Below are positions 1 through 7,043 of a stretch of DNA of 64,000 bases, piece after piece. The notes beneath the pieces are model-generated. The model did no database searches and was not told the origin of the DNA. It saw only the letters and a list, made by a program, of their open reading frames with translations. A program made the position numbers and the translations under genes. Source of the stretch: Bacteroidia bacterium (GTDB lineage: Bacteria; Bacteroidota; Bacteroidia; Chitinophagales; JAUHXS01); NCBI GenBank assembly GCA_030426955.1, contig JAUHXS010000011.1:1-64000 (forward strand). The letters are read 5' to 3'. The stretch's first letter is position 1; the number at the start of each line of letters is the position of its first letter.

Positions 1-2208
1 CAAGAAGTTTCTACAGGTCTAAACTTCACAGATGGAATTATTACAACAGGAGCAAATCGCTTAGAAGTAACCGCTCCAACAGATGGGATGAATGGCTATG
101 GAGTAGGCAAGTATATCTTTGGTAACCTGAGGCGGTATGTATCAGCAGGATTAGAGTATAACTTTCCAATAGGAAGCGCCACACAATACGAACTAGCAAG
201 AATGTATATCAATAGCGTTGCAGGGTTGAGTTATATAGACATTAACTTTACAGTAAGCGATGAAAACCCTGTTCCGGGTGGCTTGCAAATAAACGGTGTG
301 GATGTCGATGAATTTTTAGACTATGGATATTGGACATTTACACCCGATGCTCTACCAGGTAATATAAATTATAATGTGGCCATACAATCAATGGGGCATA
401 CAGACAAAGGTGGGACGGTAGATAATTATGGTTTGATAACGGATATAGGTAGTGGATGGCAAGACCTGGGAACCCATTCCAATGCAACACAAGAATATAG
501 TGCAACAACAGTATTGGCACAACGCAATGCTTTAACGAGTTTACCATTAGTAGGAGCTAGCTATATCGTTGGTTACTTAATGAACTCAACATTTGTTCAA
601 GAACCTATAAATGATAGCTTAAGGATACAAGGAAATATTATAAAAATCCAAACGGGTTCAAGGTTTTTTGCAGAAGGAGCCAATACGCATTTAACTATTG
701 AGGATGGTGGAATACTTAAAATCTTAACTAATGGAGATGTTGAAATAGAAGGAGACATAATTAACGAAGTGACATCTTCTATTCAAATGGATGGGAAACT
801 TACGGTCAACGCTGATTTTATCAACAACGGCGTTTCTAGTTTGGCGTTAGCAGGTGGAACGTCTGGAGATTTATGGTTTGAAGGAACTGCCAATAATACA
901 ATTGGAGGGACCTCACCTTTGTTATTAGAAGACCTAACAATGAACAATAGTTCAGGGGACTTAATCTTGTCAGATAATTTAACTGTATCAGGTGTACTAA
1001 CTTTAACTAATGGTATAATCGTTACTGGGACAGATACCTTATTTTGTATAAGCACTTCAGCAGCTGATATAATTGGCCATTCAAATAGTAGTTTTGTCTT
1101 TGGAAGTTTAAGTAAGTCTGTTGCTTCTAATACAAGCACATATGCATTGCCCGTAGGTAAGGGAATTGCAAGTACAGACTACCACTTAGCCGAGTTTGTA
1201 AATAATAATTTAACAGGGGTAACTGCTCTAACGGTATCTGTTGCTTCTATCACGGAAGCAGGAGCCGAGGTTGATGATAGCTTAGATATGGCAGATAAAG
1301 CAGTTCAAGATGGTACTGAGCTAGGATATATAGAAGAAGTTGCTGAATGGACGATTAGCCCATCGGGAACACCTTCTGGAGGTGATTACGGAATTAATTT
1401 ATATGTAAAAAATATAACAGTTTTAAATGGTAGGGATAATGAGTTTTGTGTTGTAAAACGACCAACAGCGTCTACTAGATATTTCGATTGGGATACCCAT
1501 CAAGGAACAACTGTAATTCCCGCCCCCGATGATCCTGGTAGGATATATAATTCAGGAAATGGATATGCTCAGAGAACTGGCTTTACATCCTTTTCCAACT
1601 TTGCTATTGGAAGATCATATAGTACACCGTTACCTATAGAATTGCTTTATTTTGATGCTACTGCTATTCATGATTTTGTTAGACTAACTTGGGAGACATC
1701 TTTTGAGGTGAATAATGACTTCTTTACTGTTGAAAGAAGCATGGATGGGGTTAACTTTCAAGTACTCATTAGGGTAGATGGACAAGGTACTACGTATAGT
1801 AATGTTAATTACTCCACTATTGATGCAGAGCCAATTGTAGGTTTAAACTATTATAGACTCAAGCAAACGGACTATGATGGTACATACGTTTATTCTAAAA
1901 TACAAGTAGTAGATTTTAAGACTGGTATTGAAACACAAATGAATGGTAATATAGATGTTTTCCCTAATCCATCGGCAAGTAATGAAAATGTTACTATCCT
2001 TTTATCAGGTTTTAAGGGTGAAGGGGATATTCGATTCTTGATTAAAGATATCAACGATAAAATGGTGATGGAGAGAATCTTGAAAATGGACAAGAAAGGC
2101 GGTGCGTTTGTAGAATTAAACTTCCGAAAAGCTGTTGCAAAGGGAATCTATACTTTAGTCGCATACGATGGCATAAACTTTTATGATAAGAAACTTATTA
2201 TATATTAA
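1..2208 (+). CDS. T9SS type A sorting domain-containing surface protein (5' end outside window)
   Basis: The reading frame is open from base 1, so the first ATG at position 88 is probably internal and the gene starts upstream. About 735 residues are visible. Most is beta-rich, repetitive, low-charge sequence typical of large Bacteroidota surface proteins. The last 80 or so residues form a type IX secretion C-terminal domain, with the motif VFPNPS, a middle beta-strand block, and a GIYTLVAYDG...KKLIIY ending. T9SS carries such proteins across the outer membrane, and the C-terminal domain is normally removed and replaced by a glycolipid anchor. I cannot assign a substrate or binding role to the rest. 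Two genes for other secreted proteins follow on the same strand. The family call rests on the C-terminal domain and is confident. Confidence 0.85.
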   Translation, partial: QEVSTGLNFTDGIITTGANRLEVTAPTDGMNGYGVGKYIFGNLRRYVSAGLEYNFPIGSATQYELARMYINSVAGLSYIDINFTVSDENPVPGGLQINGVDVDEFLDYGYWTFTPDALPGNINYNVAIQSMGHTDKGGTVDNYGLITDIGSGWQDLGTHSNATQEYSATTVLAQRNALTSLPLVGASYIVGYLMNSTFVQEPINDSLRIQGNIIKIQTGSRFFAEGANTHLTIEDGGILKILTNGDVEIEGDIINEVTSSIQMDGKLTVNADFINNGVSSLALAGGTSGDLWFEGTANNTIGGTSPLLLEDLTMNNSSGDLILSDNLTVSGVLTLTNGIIVTGTDTLFCISTSAADIIGHSNSSFVFGSLSKSVASNTSTYALPVGKGIASTDYHLAEFVNNNLTGVTALTVSVASITEAGAEVDDSLDMADKAVQDGTELGYIEEVAEWTISPSGTPSGGDYGINLYVKNITVLNGRDNEFCVVKRPTASTRYFDWDTHQGTTVIPAPDDPGRIYNSGNGYAQRTGFTSFSNFAIGRSYSTPLPIELLYFDATAIHDFVRLTWETSFEVNNDFFTVERSMDGVNFQVLIRVDGQGTTYSNVNYSTIDAEPIVGLNYYRLKQTDYDGTYVYSKIQVVDFKTGIETQMNGNIDVFPNPSASNENVTILLSGFKGEGDIRFLIKDINDKMVMERILKMDKKGGAFVELNFRKAVAKGIYTLVAYDGINFYDKKLIIY

Positions 2209-2226
2209 TTAGTTGTGAGATACAAA

Positions 2227-2466
2227 ATGAAAAAGATAAATACGTATATTTCAAAAATACAGCAGTTGCTATGTATGGCTTTTATTGGAATTATCATTGC
2301 ACATACTTCAAGTGCACAGGTTACAATCAATGGGGACGACGCGCTTGGAGACGCATCAGCAGACTTTAGTCATGGAGGAGAAGGCTTTTATATATACCCC
2401 ATGCTGACTGTGCAGCTAATAATACGAAGTGTATGTGGTGTTTATATATATATTAAGCAGCCTTAG
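2227..2466 (+). pseudogene. Deletion relic of a secreted paralogue of the next gene
   Basis: This 79-codon frame has a clear signal peptide (MKKINTYISKI... to TSSAQ), then the mature start QVTINGDDALGDASAD. That matches the start of the following gene (QVTINEDDASGDASAE); bases 2335-2363 and 2615-2643 agree at 26 of 29 positions. The homologous middle is gone. The frame jumps to a short tail ending in KQP, like the next protein, and a shifted frame there (ADCAANNTKC...) resembles its cysteine-containing C-terminus. I read it as a paralogue that lost its interior by deletion and took a small frameshift. An upstream GTG at 2215 is in frame, but the ATG at 2227 gives a better signal peptide. It could still be expressed as a small secreted peptide. 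Confidence 0.6.
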
Positions 2467-2515
2467 GTTATAAAAAAATCATAATAATATTAACTAAAAT
2501 TGTAATAAAATAGAG

Positions 2516-3961
2516 ATGATAAGATTAAGTTTTTTTAATGCAAAAGTTTTTTGGATAATGTCCACAGGACTTATAACTTTACTCAATTCAAACGCACAAG
2601 TAACGATTAACGAGGACGATGCGTCTGGAGACGCATCAGCAGAGCTAGATATACAGTCAACAACAAAAGGGGTGATTTTCCCCATAATGACCTCAGCACA
2701 ACGAGATGCCTTAAAGTCTCCCGCAGCAGGATTATTAATATTTAATAGAACAGGAGGCTATCATAATGTTTATGATGGCAGCAATTGGCAGCAAATAAAT
2801 AGGACATTAATAACTGTAGCGTCCAATCCAGGTACTGCAGGAACAGATGTCGGAGTAGGAGTAGGTATTTCCGATCCAGATAACTCAGCAATTCTTCATG
2901 TAAATGATACATTAAAAGGATTTTTATTACCCCGATCTTCTTTGGGAGTGCCCAGTACACCAGCAGAAGGATTGATTTTATACAATTCAGCAGCAGATGA
3001 AATAATATATTACAATGGATCGGACTGGAATGAACTGTCATATACTGTTAGTAGTGCAGGAGCTGGAGGAGTAAATATAGCATCAGGTATTTTGATAGGT
3101 ACAGGGACAATAGAAGCATCAGCAAAAATGGAGATAAGGTCGAATTCTGCCAATGGATTGTTAATACCACGAATGACAGATGCAGAAAGAGATGATATAG
3201 AATCACCAGCAGAAGGATTAACTATTTATAATACAACAGATAGTGCTGTGCAATATTATGTAGCAGCAAGCTGGTACGAATGGAGTAGTAGTATTGTCAC
3301 ATATGGCACATTGGTAACGAACCCAGGTCAAAGTTGTAAAGATATATATGATAACAATCCAGCTTCTCAAGGAGTAGATGGAAACTATTTCATAGATCCA
3401 GACGGAGCAGGAGGGAATGTAGCGTATGAGTGCTACTGTGATATGACAAGAAATGGTGGAGGGTGGACTTTAGTCGTAAATACAGGACCTAAAGGATCAG
3501 CAACAAATACTACTACGGCCGTTGGAGCTAACCCCCTAGAAACTACAATCGGTACTGCTTTTGAAAAGTTAAGTGATGCGGATATCAATCTGATCAGAGG
3601 TGCTTATGCTACCTCAATTCTATGGTTGGAAAGACCCAATGGAAATGCTTCTGGAAGCCCAATTTTTTTCAAGGAAAATAAAGTATTTGATGCCGATGCA
3701 CCTAATGGTTCACAAATTAGGCATTATCATACAACCTATGTCGATGCGGTTGCTGGAACAAATCAATATGCCAATTCTAGTACTTATGCTTCTGGTCTAA
3801 GCACCTGGAACGCAACTGGATCTGCAGGAAATGATTATTTTATCATTTGGGACTATAATGCAGAGGGGCTAATCTCTAATGTAGGCAATTACCAATGCCA
3901 AGGAGCTGGAGCCAATAATCGTTCAGAATGTAATGCATTACTTTGGGTAAAACAACCATAA
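2516..3961 (+). CDS. Secreted protein with three tail-fibre-like repeats and a C-terminal fibrinogen-like domain
   Basis: The 481-residue protein begins with a hydrophobic signal peptide ending near SNAQ. The mature part has three repeats of a module common in Bacteroidota surface proteins: a short S/A-x-L/M-x-I/V start, then G-hydrophobic-P-hydrophobic-M, then SPAxGLxIYN and an aromatic xxW end (around residues 40-95, 120-180 and 200-255). From about residue 268 a fibrinogen-like domain begins, with CKDIYDNNP, then GNYFIDPDG, then CYCDMTRNGGGWTLV, and paired cysteines near the C-terminus (CQ...SEC). In animals this fold binds carbohydrate or acetyl groups; in bacteria its role is mostly inferred. 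No T9SS sorting domain is visible, so its export route past the periplasm is unclear. The domain assignment is firm; ligand and function are not known. Confidence 0.75.
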   Translation: MIRLSFFNAKVFWIMSTGLITLLNSNAQVTINEDDASGDASAELDIQSTTKGVIFPIMTSAQRDALKSPAAGLLIFNRTGGYHNVYDGSNWQQINRTLITVASNPGTAGTDVGVGVGISDPDNSAILHVNDTLKGFLLPRSSLGVPSTPAEGLILYNSAADEIIYYNGSDWNELSYTVSSAGAGGVNIASGILIGTGTIEASAKMEIRSNSANGLLIPRMTDAERDDIESPAEGLTIYNTTDSAVQYYVAASWYEWSSSIVTYGTLVTNPGQSCKDIYDNNPASQGVDGNYFIDPDGAGGNVAYECYCDMTRNGGGWTLVVNTGPKGSATNTTTAVGANPLETTIGTAFEKLSDADINLIRGAYATSILWLERPNGNASGSPIFFKENKVFDADAPNGSQIRHYHTTYVDAVAGTNQYANSSTYASGLSTWNATGSAGNDYFIIWDYNAEGLISNVGNYQCQGAGANNRSECNALLWVKQP

Positions 3962-3983
3962 AATAAACTAAAACGCTTTTTAT

Positions 3984-4001
3984 GCTTAAGCTTTCTTAAG
4001 C
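3984..4001. terminator. Possible bidirectional stem-loop between convergent genes
   Basis: A perfect 7-bp inverted repeat (GCTTAAG, 4-nt loop, CTTAAGC) lies where the fibrinogen-domain gene and the histidine kinase gene converge, overlapping the last codons of the kinase gene. An outer ACGCTT / AAGCGT pair can also form. There is no strong T tract on either side, so the terminator role is tentative. Confidence 0.3.
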
Positions 4002-5041
4002 GTAAACCCAAAAGTTGTCCCAATATCAACAGTGCTTCTGACATTAATGGATTGATCGTGTGCTTCAATAATATGTTTTACAATAGATAGGCCAAGACCT
4101 GTTCCTCCTTTTATTCGGGATCTACTTTTATCCACTCTAAAAAAGCGTTCAAATAATCTAGGTAGGTCTTTTTCTGCAATGCCGATGCCATTATCGGTTA
4201 CTTCAACAAGGATGTTATCTTCCATATCAAAAAACTTTACGGTTGTATTACCGCTTCCATCTTCTTTGCTGTACTTTATTGAGTTACTGATTAAGTTAGT
4301 TATTACTTGTCTAATCCTTTGCCTGTCTGCATTTACTATGATTGGCTTTTTGCTATCATCTTTTATAACTAATGAAATGTCATTGGCATCAGCAAATATT
4401 TCTTGCTCTTCAAAAACTTCTTGAGTTAGCTCTTTAATATCAAAATCTTGAGAATTCAAAGTTCTTTCACCAGATTCCAGTTGAGAGATAGTTTCTAGAT
4501 CTTCAATCATAGAGGATATACGATCTATGTTTCTAGAAGCCTTGATGAGATATTCTTTGTTAATTTTTGGATCATCAATCCCTCCGTCAATTAATGTATG
4601 TAGATAGCCTTCTATGCTGAATAAAGGCGTTTTTATTTCATGAGAAACATCTGCCAAAAATTCTCTTCTGTATTTGGCATTAAGATGCAGTTGATCAATT
4701 TCTTTTTTCTTACTTTTTGCCCAATTTATTACTTCTTGATTTACTGTTTCCAAAACATTACTTGATGGGTCAATTGAATTGGGTCTTTTATCTGAAGTAG
4801 AAGACTTGAAGCTTTTTATAGTTTTATAAATAATACGCACCTTATCTTGCACATGTTTCTCTAAAGCCTTCGTGAAAATGAGATACGTTATTAAAAAAAT
4901 ACTAATAAATAAAGTTGGAAATATTAAGAGTATTTGAATTTTAGAAAATAAGACAAATAATAAAGCCGCACAAATGATGGATAAGCATGCAGAGGCTAAA
5001 GCCGTATTAAGAGCAACTCTTTTAAGCGAATTTTTTTGCAT
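3986..5041 (-). CDS. Sensor histidine kinase, PhoR-like
   Basis: The 351-residue protein has two membrane segments close together at the N-terminus (about 9-33 and 36-58), so almost nothing is exposed outside. A linker follows, then a HisKA domain with the phosphoacceptor His134 in FLADVSHEIKTPL, and an HATPase domain with N box (NLISNSIKYSK), G1 box (DNGIGI), F box (LFERFFRVD) and G2 box (GGTGLGLS). All catalytic motifs are intact. It should autophosphorylate and phosphorylate the regulator encoded directly upstream. The start codon overlaps the regulator's stop by one base (TAATG), which implies translational coupling. The lack of a sensor domain and the pairing with an OmpR-family regulator fit the PhoR type. 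Phosphate sensing is inference, helped by the direct repeat upstream of the pair. Confidence 0.9.
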   Translation of the reverse strand: MQKNSLKRVALNTALASACLSIICAALLFVLFSKIQILLIFPTLFISIFLITYLIFTKALEKHVQDKVRIIYKTIKSFKSSTSDKRPNSIDPSSNVLETVNQEVINWAKSKKKEIDQLHLNAKYRREFLADVSHEIKTPLFSIEGYLHTLIDGGIDDPKINKEYLIKASRNIDRISSMIEDLETISQLESGERTLNSQDFDIKELTQEVFEEQEIFADANDISLVIKDDSKKPIIVNADRQRIRQVITNLISNSIKYSKEDGSGNTTVKFFDMEDNILVEVTDNGIGIAEKDLPRLFERFFRVDKSRSRIKGGTGLGLSIVKHIIEAHDQSINVRSTVDIGTTFGFTLKKA

Positions 5042-5727
5042 TACACATCAATCTTATAACCAATCCCCTTTATCGTTTTGATATAGTTATCCCCAAGCTT
5101 TTCCCTCAGTTTTCTAATGTGCACATCAATAGTTCTATCACCAACAATGACTTCCTCTCCCCAAACCCTGCTCATAATTTCCTCCCTTCTAAAAACCCTT
5201 CCAGGCTTTAATGCTAATAAATGAAGTAGCTCAAATTCCTTTTTTGCGAGGCTAACTTCATTATCGCCTCTCGATACAGTATATTCATCCTTATTGATAG
5301 TAATATCACCAATAGTTAATATATCAACTTGTGATGTATCGTCATTATTTTTTTGCCCCTTTCTTCTTAGTAATGCCTTTACCTTGCTAAGTAATACTCT
5401 GGGTTTGATTGGTTTATTGATATAGTCATCTGCACCTGCATCAAGGCCAGCAATTTGTGTGTAGTCTTCACTTCGTGCGGTTAAAAAAGCAATAATAACG
5501 CCTTTTAACTGGGCAATATCTCTGATTTCTTTGCAGGCCATAATGCCGTCCATTTCTGGCATCATGACATCCATTAATATCAGGTCTGGTGAGAACTTCT
5601 TTGCTATTTCTATGGCTTCTCTTCCATTTTCAGCAGTAGCCGTCTCATAACCTTCCTGATGAAGGTTATATTCCAGAAACTCTAATATGTCAGCTTCATC
5701 GTCAACTAAAAGTATTTTATGCTTCAT
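5041..5727 (-). CDS. OmpR/PhoB-family response regulator
   Basis: This 228-residue protein has a receiver domain with the acidic pair DD9-10, phosphoacceptor Asp53 (LILMDVMMPEMDG), the conserved Thr/Ala in FLTARSE and Lys in DDYINKP. It is followed by a winged-helix DNA-binding domain (about 130-228) with the usual end RTIDVHIRKLREKLGDNYIKTIKGIGYKI. It is the first gene of a two-gene unit with the histidine kinase. The gene order, the kinase architecture and a Pho-box-like repeat 64-82 bases upstream of the start suggest a PhoB role with autoregulation. That specific assignment is inference; the family is certain. Confidence 0.92.
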   Translation of the reverse strand: MKHKILLVDDEADILEFLEYNLHQEGYETATAENGREAIEIAKKFSPDLILMDVMMPEMDGIMACKEIRDIAQLKGVIIAFLTARSEDYTQIAGLDAGADDYINKPIKPRVLLSKVKALLRRKGQKNNDDTSQVDILTIGDITINKDEYTVSRGDNEVSLAKKEFELLHLLALKPGRVFRREEIMSRVWGEEVIVGDRTIDVHIRKLREKLGDNYIKTIKGIGYKIDV

Positions 5728-5790
5728 ATTGGGTAAAATTAAAGTTAAGAAACCTAAATAGCAATATGATATTAAGTTAACGTATAATAT

Positions 5791-5809
5791 TTAACATTCC
5801 CTTAACATT
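5791..5809 (-). promoter_or_regulatory. Pho-box-like direct repeat upstream of the phoB-like gene
   Basis: Two exact TTAACATT units start at 5791 and 5802, an 11-bp period. OmpR/PhoB-family regulators bind direct repeats of 11-bp spacing, and the unit resembles the TT(A/C/T)ACA repeats bound by Bacillus PhoP. A related TTAACG lies at 5777 but out of register. The element is 64-82 bases upstream of the regulator's ATG. A weak -7-like TAGGTTTC lies at 5756-5749 on the minus strand. Confidence 0.4.
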
Positions 5810-5839
5810 AAGAGGAGCAGGAGAGATGAAGGGATTAAA

Positions 5840-5916
5840 TGGGGTGACCGACGGGACTCGAACCCGCGACAACCAGAACCACAATCTGGCGCTCTACCAA
5901 CTGAACTACGGTCACC
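5840..5916 (-). tRNA. tRNA-His (GTG anticodon)
   Basis: The minus strand folds as a full cloverleaf with anticodon GTG in the loop ATTGTGGTT. The acceptor stem GTGACCG / CGGTCAC is flanked by an encoded G at -1 opposite C73, the identity pair of tRNA-His. The T arm carries GGTTCGAGTCC, and CCA is encoded at 5842-5840. Upstream on the minus strand, TTTTTG (5954-5949) lies 19 bases before a weak TAAAGTTC, a possible promoter. Confidence 0.97.
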
Positions 5917-6010
5917 ATTAAGAACTTTACCTGCTAAAAACAGGTTGGCAAAAATATAAATTTTACCCGATAGAAAAAAACAAAACGTTTATATGCAAAA
6001 CTAAATTTTA

Positions 6011-6955
6011 CTATGATTCTGCCGACTTAGCTTCTTCAAGTAAGATAGTTCTCTCAATTACGTTAAAATCACTATTGATGTTATTCCCCTCATTATCTAT
6101 TAGTTCGATTTTAAAAGTATGCTCTCCATAAGTTAGGCCTTCAACAAAGAAGGGAACCCACTTAGGTATTTCAAAAACAGTTTCATCAATCGTTAATTTT
6201 ACTTTATTGCCATCCTCTGACAAAGTGGTATTAGCTAGATAAAAGTCGAATAATAATTTTTTTGTATCTTCTCCTGTGTAAGTTCCTTTCGGTCTGCTAT
6301 AGAACAATAATGGATTTGATAGATCTTGCACAATTTGCCCCTTTTCTGTATTACTATGCTGTGCAACAACAACTAATGATTCTTCGTTTGTTTTTGGATT
6401 TGTAACGAAAATGGAATCAAATGCTACATCTCCAACTGTAAAGTTAAATACCACACTAGCATTGGTAGTCTTAATGCTTTCGTGATATGATCTAGATAAA
6501 AATGCTAAAGCTGTGTAAGCACCAGTTTCTAGAGGAACGTCAAATTTAGATTCATACTTAGCCATATAAGGCGCATTGTTTAAGATTAGGTGTATATGCT
6601 GTCCCTTCCCTGAATTTGCACAATGCTTATTGGCTACATCTGAAGTTTGTGTCATTAGCTCATAGTTTTTAACTTCAAAATCAAAATTGACCATACCTTC
6701 TTCTAAATTGCTTCCGTCTGCAGGAGTATTTAGCTTTAATTTTGCATCTGGAAATTCAGGTGAGGATGGAGTCAACGAACTTAGTGTTAATCCATCATTT
6801 TTCAGAATGATCTTTTCAACTGTTTTTTCTACCTCTATTTCTTTTTTTACAACTTCTTGTTCCGTGTTGTTTTCGTTCACATTAGAAGCGTTATCTCCAC
6901 AAGAGATGATGAATAAAATAAGGGTAGGTAGTAAAATTTTATATGCCAATTTCAT
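6011..6955 (-). CDS. Outer-membrane or periplasmic lipoprotein, FHA-unrelated 'phosphopeptide-binding' type of Bacteroidota
   Basis: A 314-residue protein with a lipoprotein signal peptide (lipobox IISC, Cys19) and a Ser/Asn/Glu-rich linker to about residue 50. Two beta-sandwich-like halves follow. The first contains GKGQHIHLILNN and AFLSRSYHESIK, which I associate with proteins called phosphopeptide-binding in related genomes; I know of no solid functional evidence for that name. The second half (about 195-310) repeats the theme with YSRPKGTYTGEDTKK and EGLTYGEHTFKIELID. It is divergent from the copper ATPase gene, 88 bases between start codons, so shared metal-responsive regulation is possible but unproven. 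His and Cys in NKHCANSGKGQHIH could bind a metal. Function unknown. Confidence 0.65.
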   Translation of the reverse strand: MKLAYKILLPTLILFIISCGDNASNVNENNTEQEVVKKEIEVEKTVEKIILKNDGLTLSSLTPSSPEFPDAKLKLNTPADGSNLEEGMVNFDFEVKNYELMTQTSDVANKHCANSGKGQHIHLILNNAPYMAKYESKFDVPLETGAYTALAFLSRSYHESIKTTNASVVFNFTVGDVAFDSIFVTNPKTNEESLVVVAQHSNTEKGQIVQDLSNPLLFYSRPKGTYTGEDTKKLLFDFYLANTTLSEDGNKVKLTIDETVFEIPKWVPFFVEGLTYGEHTFKIELIDNEGNNINSDFNVIERTILLEEAKSAES

Positions 6956-7026
6956 AATTATTTTATTGTTGATTAGTTATAATATAAAGGTATCATTTTT
7001 AGATCAAAAGAGGTAAAGATTTGTCT

Positions 7027-7034
7027 TACCTTTG
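7027..7034 (+). promoter_or_regulatory. -7 promoter element of the copper ATPase gene
   Basis: TACCTTTG is an exact match to the Bacteroidota -7 consensus TAnnTTTG. No clear TTTG -33 element sits at the right distance. A start site about six bases downstream would fall near 7040, leaving only about four bases before the ATG at 7044. Confidence 0.5.
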
Positions 7035-7043
7035 GTATTAAGC

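Noticed and set aside
338-547. Minus-strand open frame inside the T9SS cargo gene
   Set aside because: It lies fully within a long supported gene in another frame, has no domain and no upstream signal; it is a shadow frame.
2742-3041. Minus-strand frame of 99 codons within the fibrinogen-domain gene
   Set aside because: Composition reflects the opposite strand of a repetitive coding region; no motif supports it.
5929-5945. Terminator hairpin for the lipoprotein gene (ACCTG/CAGGT)
   Set aside because: The stem is five base pairs and not followed by a T run on the minus strand; it also overlaps the likely tRNA promoter spacer.
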